Shown in pieces: positions 5,982 through 6,634 of a stretch of DNA of 6,634 bases. Within the stretch, counting starts at the first letter, position 1. Each line of letters opens with the position of its first letter. The DNA comes from Bacteroidales bacterium UBA3742 (GTDB lineage: Bacteria > Bacteroidota > Bacteroidia > Bacteroidales > Paludibacteraceae). The notes below the pieces were generated by a model. That model saw nothing but the letters and a program-made list of their open reading frames with translations. It did not search any database and had not been told where the DNA came from. The stretch is from assembly GCA_002371785.1 (NCBI GenBank), contig DFGU01000026.1, positions 1 through 6,634 of the forward strand. Reading direction: 5' to 3'. The position numbers and the translations under genes were made by a program.

Positions 5982-6551
5982 ATGAACAAGAACGCACCCG
6001 AGGTTATACAACTGCGCAAAGACGTAGAAGCACGTTTTGGTACACGCCCGGCCACTCCGGCTGATTTTGAATCGCTTATTGCGCAAATCTGGCTATGCCT
6101 GCATGAGAACATTGCCCTCAGTACGCTGGAGCGTCTGTGGGGCTATGTTGATGGCGCCAACAATACTCGTCTCTCCACGCTCAATATCCTTTCCCGTTAT
6201 GTCGGCTCACGCAACTGGGATGATTATACCAACCGCCTGAAGGAAGGCGAACATGGTAGTAGCAATCCTTTCATTGCAGAGGGCATTCATACTATGGATT
6301 TGCTGCCGGGCCAGAGTCTCGAAGTGACTTGGCTGCCCAACCGTCGCTGTGTGTTCCGCTATCTGGGAGACATGCGGTTTGAGGTGGTGGAGTCCGTCAA
6401 TTCCAAACTGAGCCCGGGCGACACCTTCGTCTCTACCTTCTTCCTGACGGGCCAGCCGCTCTTCATCGACCAACTCGTTCTCACCGGCCATACCACGGTC
6501 TCTTATGTTGCCGGCAATAACGGCGGCCTCCAGTCCGTCACCCTTCTATAA
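5982..6551 (+). CDS. Conserved uncharacterised Bacteroidetes protein, helical N-terminal plus beta-type C-terminal domain
   Basis: Function unknown. The 189 residues divide into two parts. Residues 1-86 are helical and carry a pattern I recognise from many Bacteroidetes proteins: TPADFESL (25-32), LSTLERLWGYV (46-56), RLSTLNILSRYVG (63-75) and W79 in a SxNWDDY segment. The arrangement of short helices resembles a helix-turn-helix, but no DNA-binding role is shown. After a Gly/Ser linker (89-95), residues about 102-189 look beta-rich: LLPGQSLEVTWLPNRRC (107-123), YLGDMRFEVVES, then NSKLSPGDTF (140-149) and a C-terminal VAGNNGG. No signal peptide or membrane segment, so probably cytoplasmic. 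ATG 5982 follows its own Bacteroidetes-type -7 box, 78 bp after the kinase stop codon. The two-domain layout is, to my memory, widespread in the phylum; the link to the kinase is by neighbourhood only. Confidence 0.85.
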   Translation: MNKNAPEVIQLRKDVEARFGTRPATPADFESLIAQIWLCLHENIALSTLERLWGYVDGANNTRLSTLNILSRYVGSRNWDDYTNRLKEGEHGSSNPFIAEGIHTMDLLPGQSLEVTWLPNRRCVFRYLGDMRFEVVESVNSKLSPGDTFVSTFFLTGQPLFIDQLVLTGHTTVSYVAGNNGGLQSVTLL

Positions 6552-6634
6552 TCCCCGGTATCGACCAATCTTGGGCGATTAACGCCCTGCGCTTGACCCA
6601 ACAAGAAGCAATAAGTAGTAATCGTTTACTTCTC
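6552..6634. other. Right-edge segment without a supported gene
   Basis: A short hairpin, GGGCG (6573-6577) with CGCCC (6583-6587) and loop ATTAA, lies 21 bp after the stop codon of the two-domain gene; it has no T-run, so a terminator call is weak. One plus frame and one minus frame remain open to the window edge, but neither has a recognisable product or visible start. Confidence 0.4.

Noticed and set aside
6538..6633. Minus-strand open frame entering from the right edge and ending at a TGA that overlaps the two-domain gene by 14 bp
   Set aside because: Only 31 codons are visible, codon use (AGG, CTA, TTA) is unlike the neighbours and no family is recognised; a convergent gene cannot be excluded.
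6551..6634. Plus-strand frame open to the edge after the two-domain gene
   Set aside because: It has no ATG or GTG start in view and no recognisable motif, so it is not called as a gene.

Overview
The window looks like chromosomal DNA from a member of the Bacteroidales (phylum Bacteroidota). I base this on three promoters that fit the Bacteroidetes TTG-N(19-21)-TAnnTTTG pattern, the absence of Shine-Dalgarno sequences before the genes, A/T-rich gene leaders, and close family resemblance of the encoded proteins. Genus cannot be fixed from the sequence alone.

Left half, minus strand (read right to left): a 172-residue bacterial ferritin (4276 to 3758), a lipoprotein membrane-fusion/adaptor subunit of an RND efflux pump (3710 to 2625), and the inner-membrane RND drug/proton antiporter (2615 to the window edge, 871 residues visible, C-terminus cut off). 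Gaps are 47 bp and 9 bp, with no recognisable promoter or terminator in either, so one transcript starting at the ferritin promoter is plausible. The 47-bp gap is almost entirely a tandem heptamer array. No outer-membrane TolC-like partner is visible; it could lie beyond the left edge.

Centre, 4277-4643: a 367-bp divergent intergenic region. It holds the ferritin promoter (minus), the kinase promoter (plus), an A/T-rich inverted repeat, a GC hairpin, an imperfect 48-nt hairpin and a degenerate heptamer repeat related to the one beside the adaptor gene.

Right half, plus strand: a membrane-anchored Ser/Thr protein kinase (4644-5903) with an N-terminal compact kinase domain, one transmembrane helix, an extracytoplasmic coiled coil built on an almost perfect 42-bp tandem duplication, and an unrecognised helical C-terminus. 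It is followed by a 189-residue two-domain protein (5982-6551) of a Bacteroidetes family I know only as uncharacterised. The two genes have promoter cores sharing the sequence CTTTGCACTC, which suggests separate but similar transcription starts. The last 83 bp carry no gene I can support.

The efflux genes form a conventional HAE-1-type pump pair, and the ferritin is a fully equipped iron store. The least understood part is the kinase plus its two-domain neighbour. Nothing here is clearly a mobile element, CRISPR array, RNA gene or defence island.
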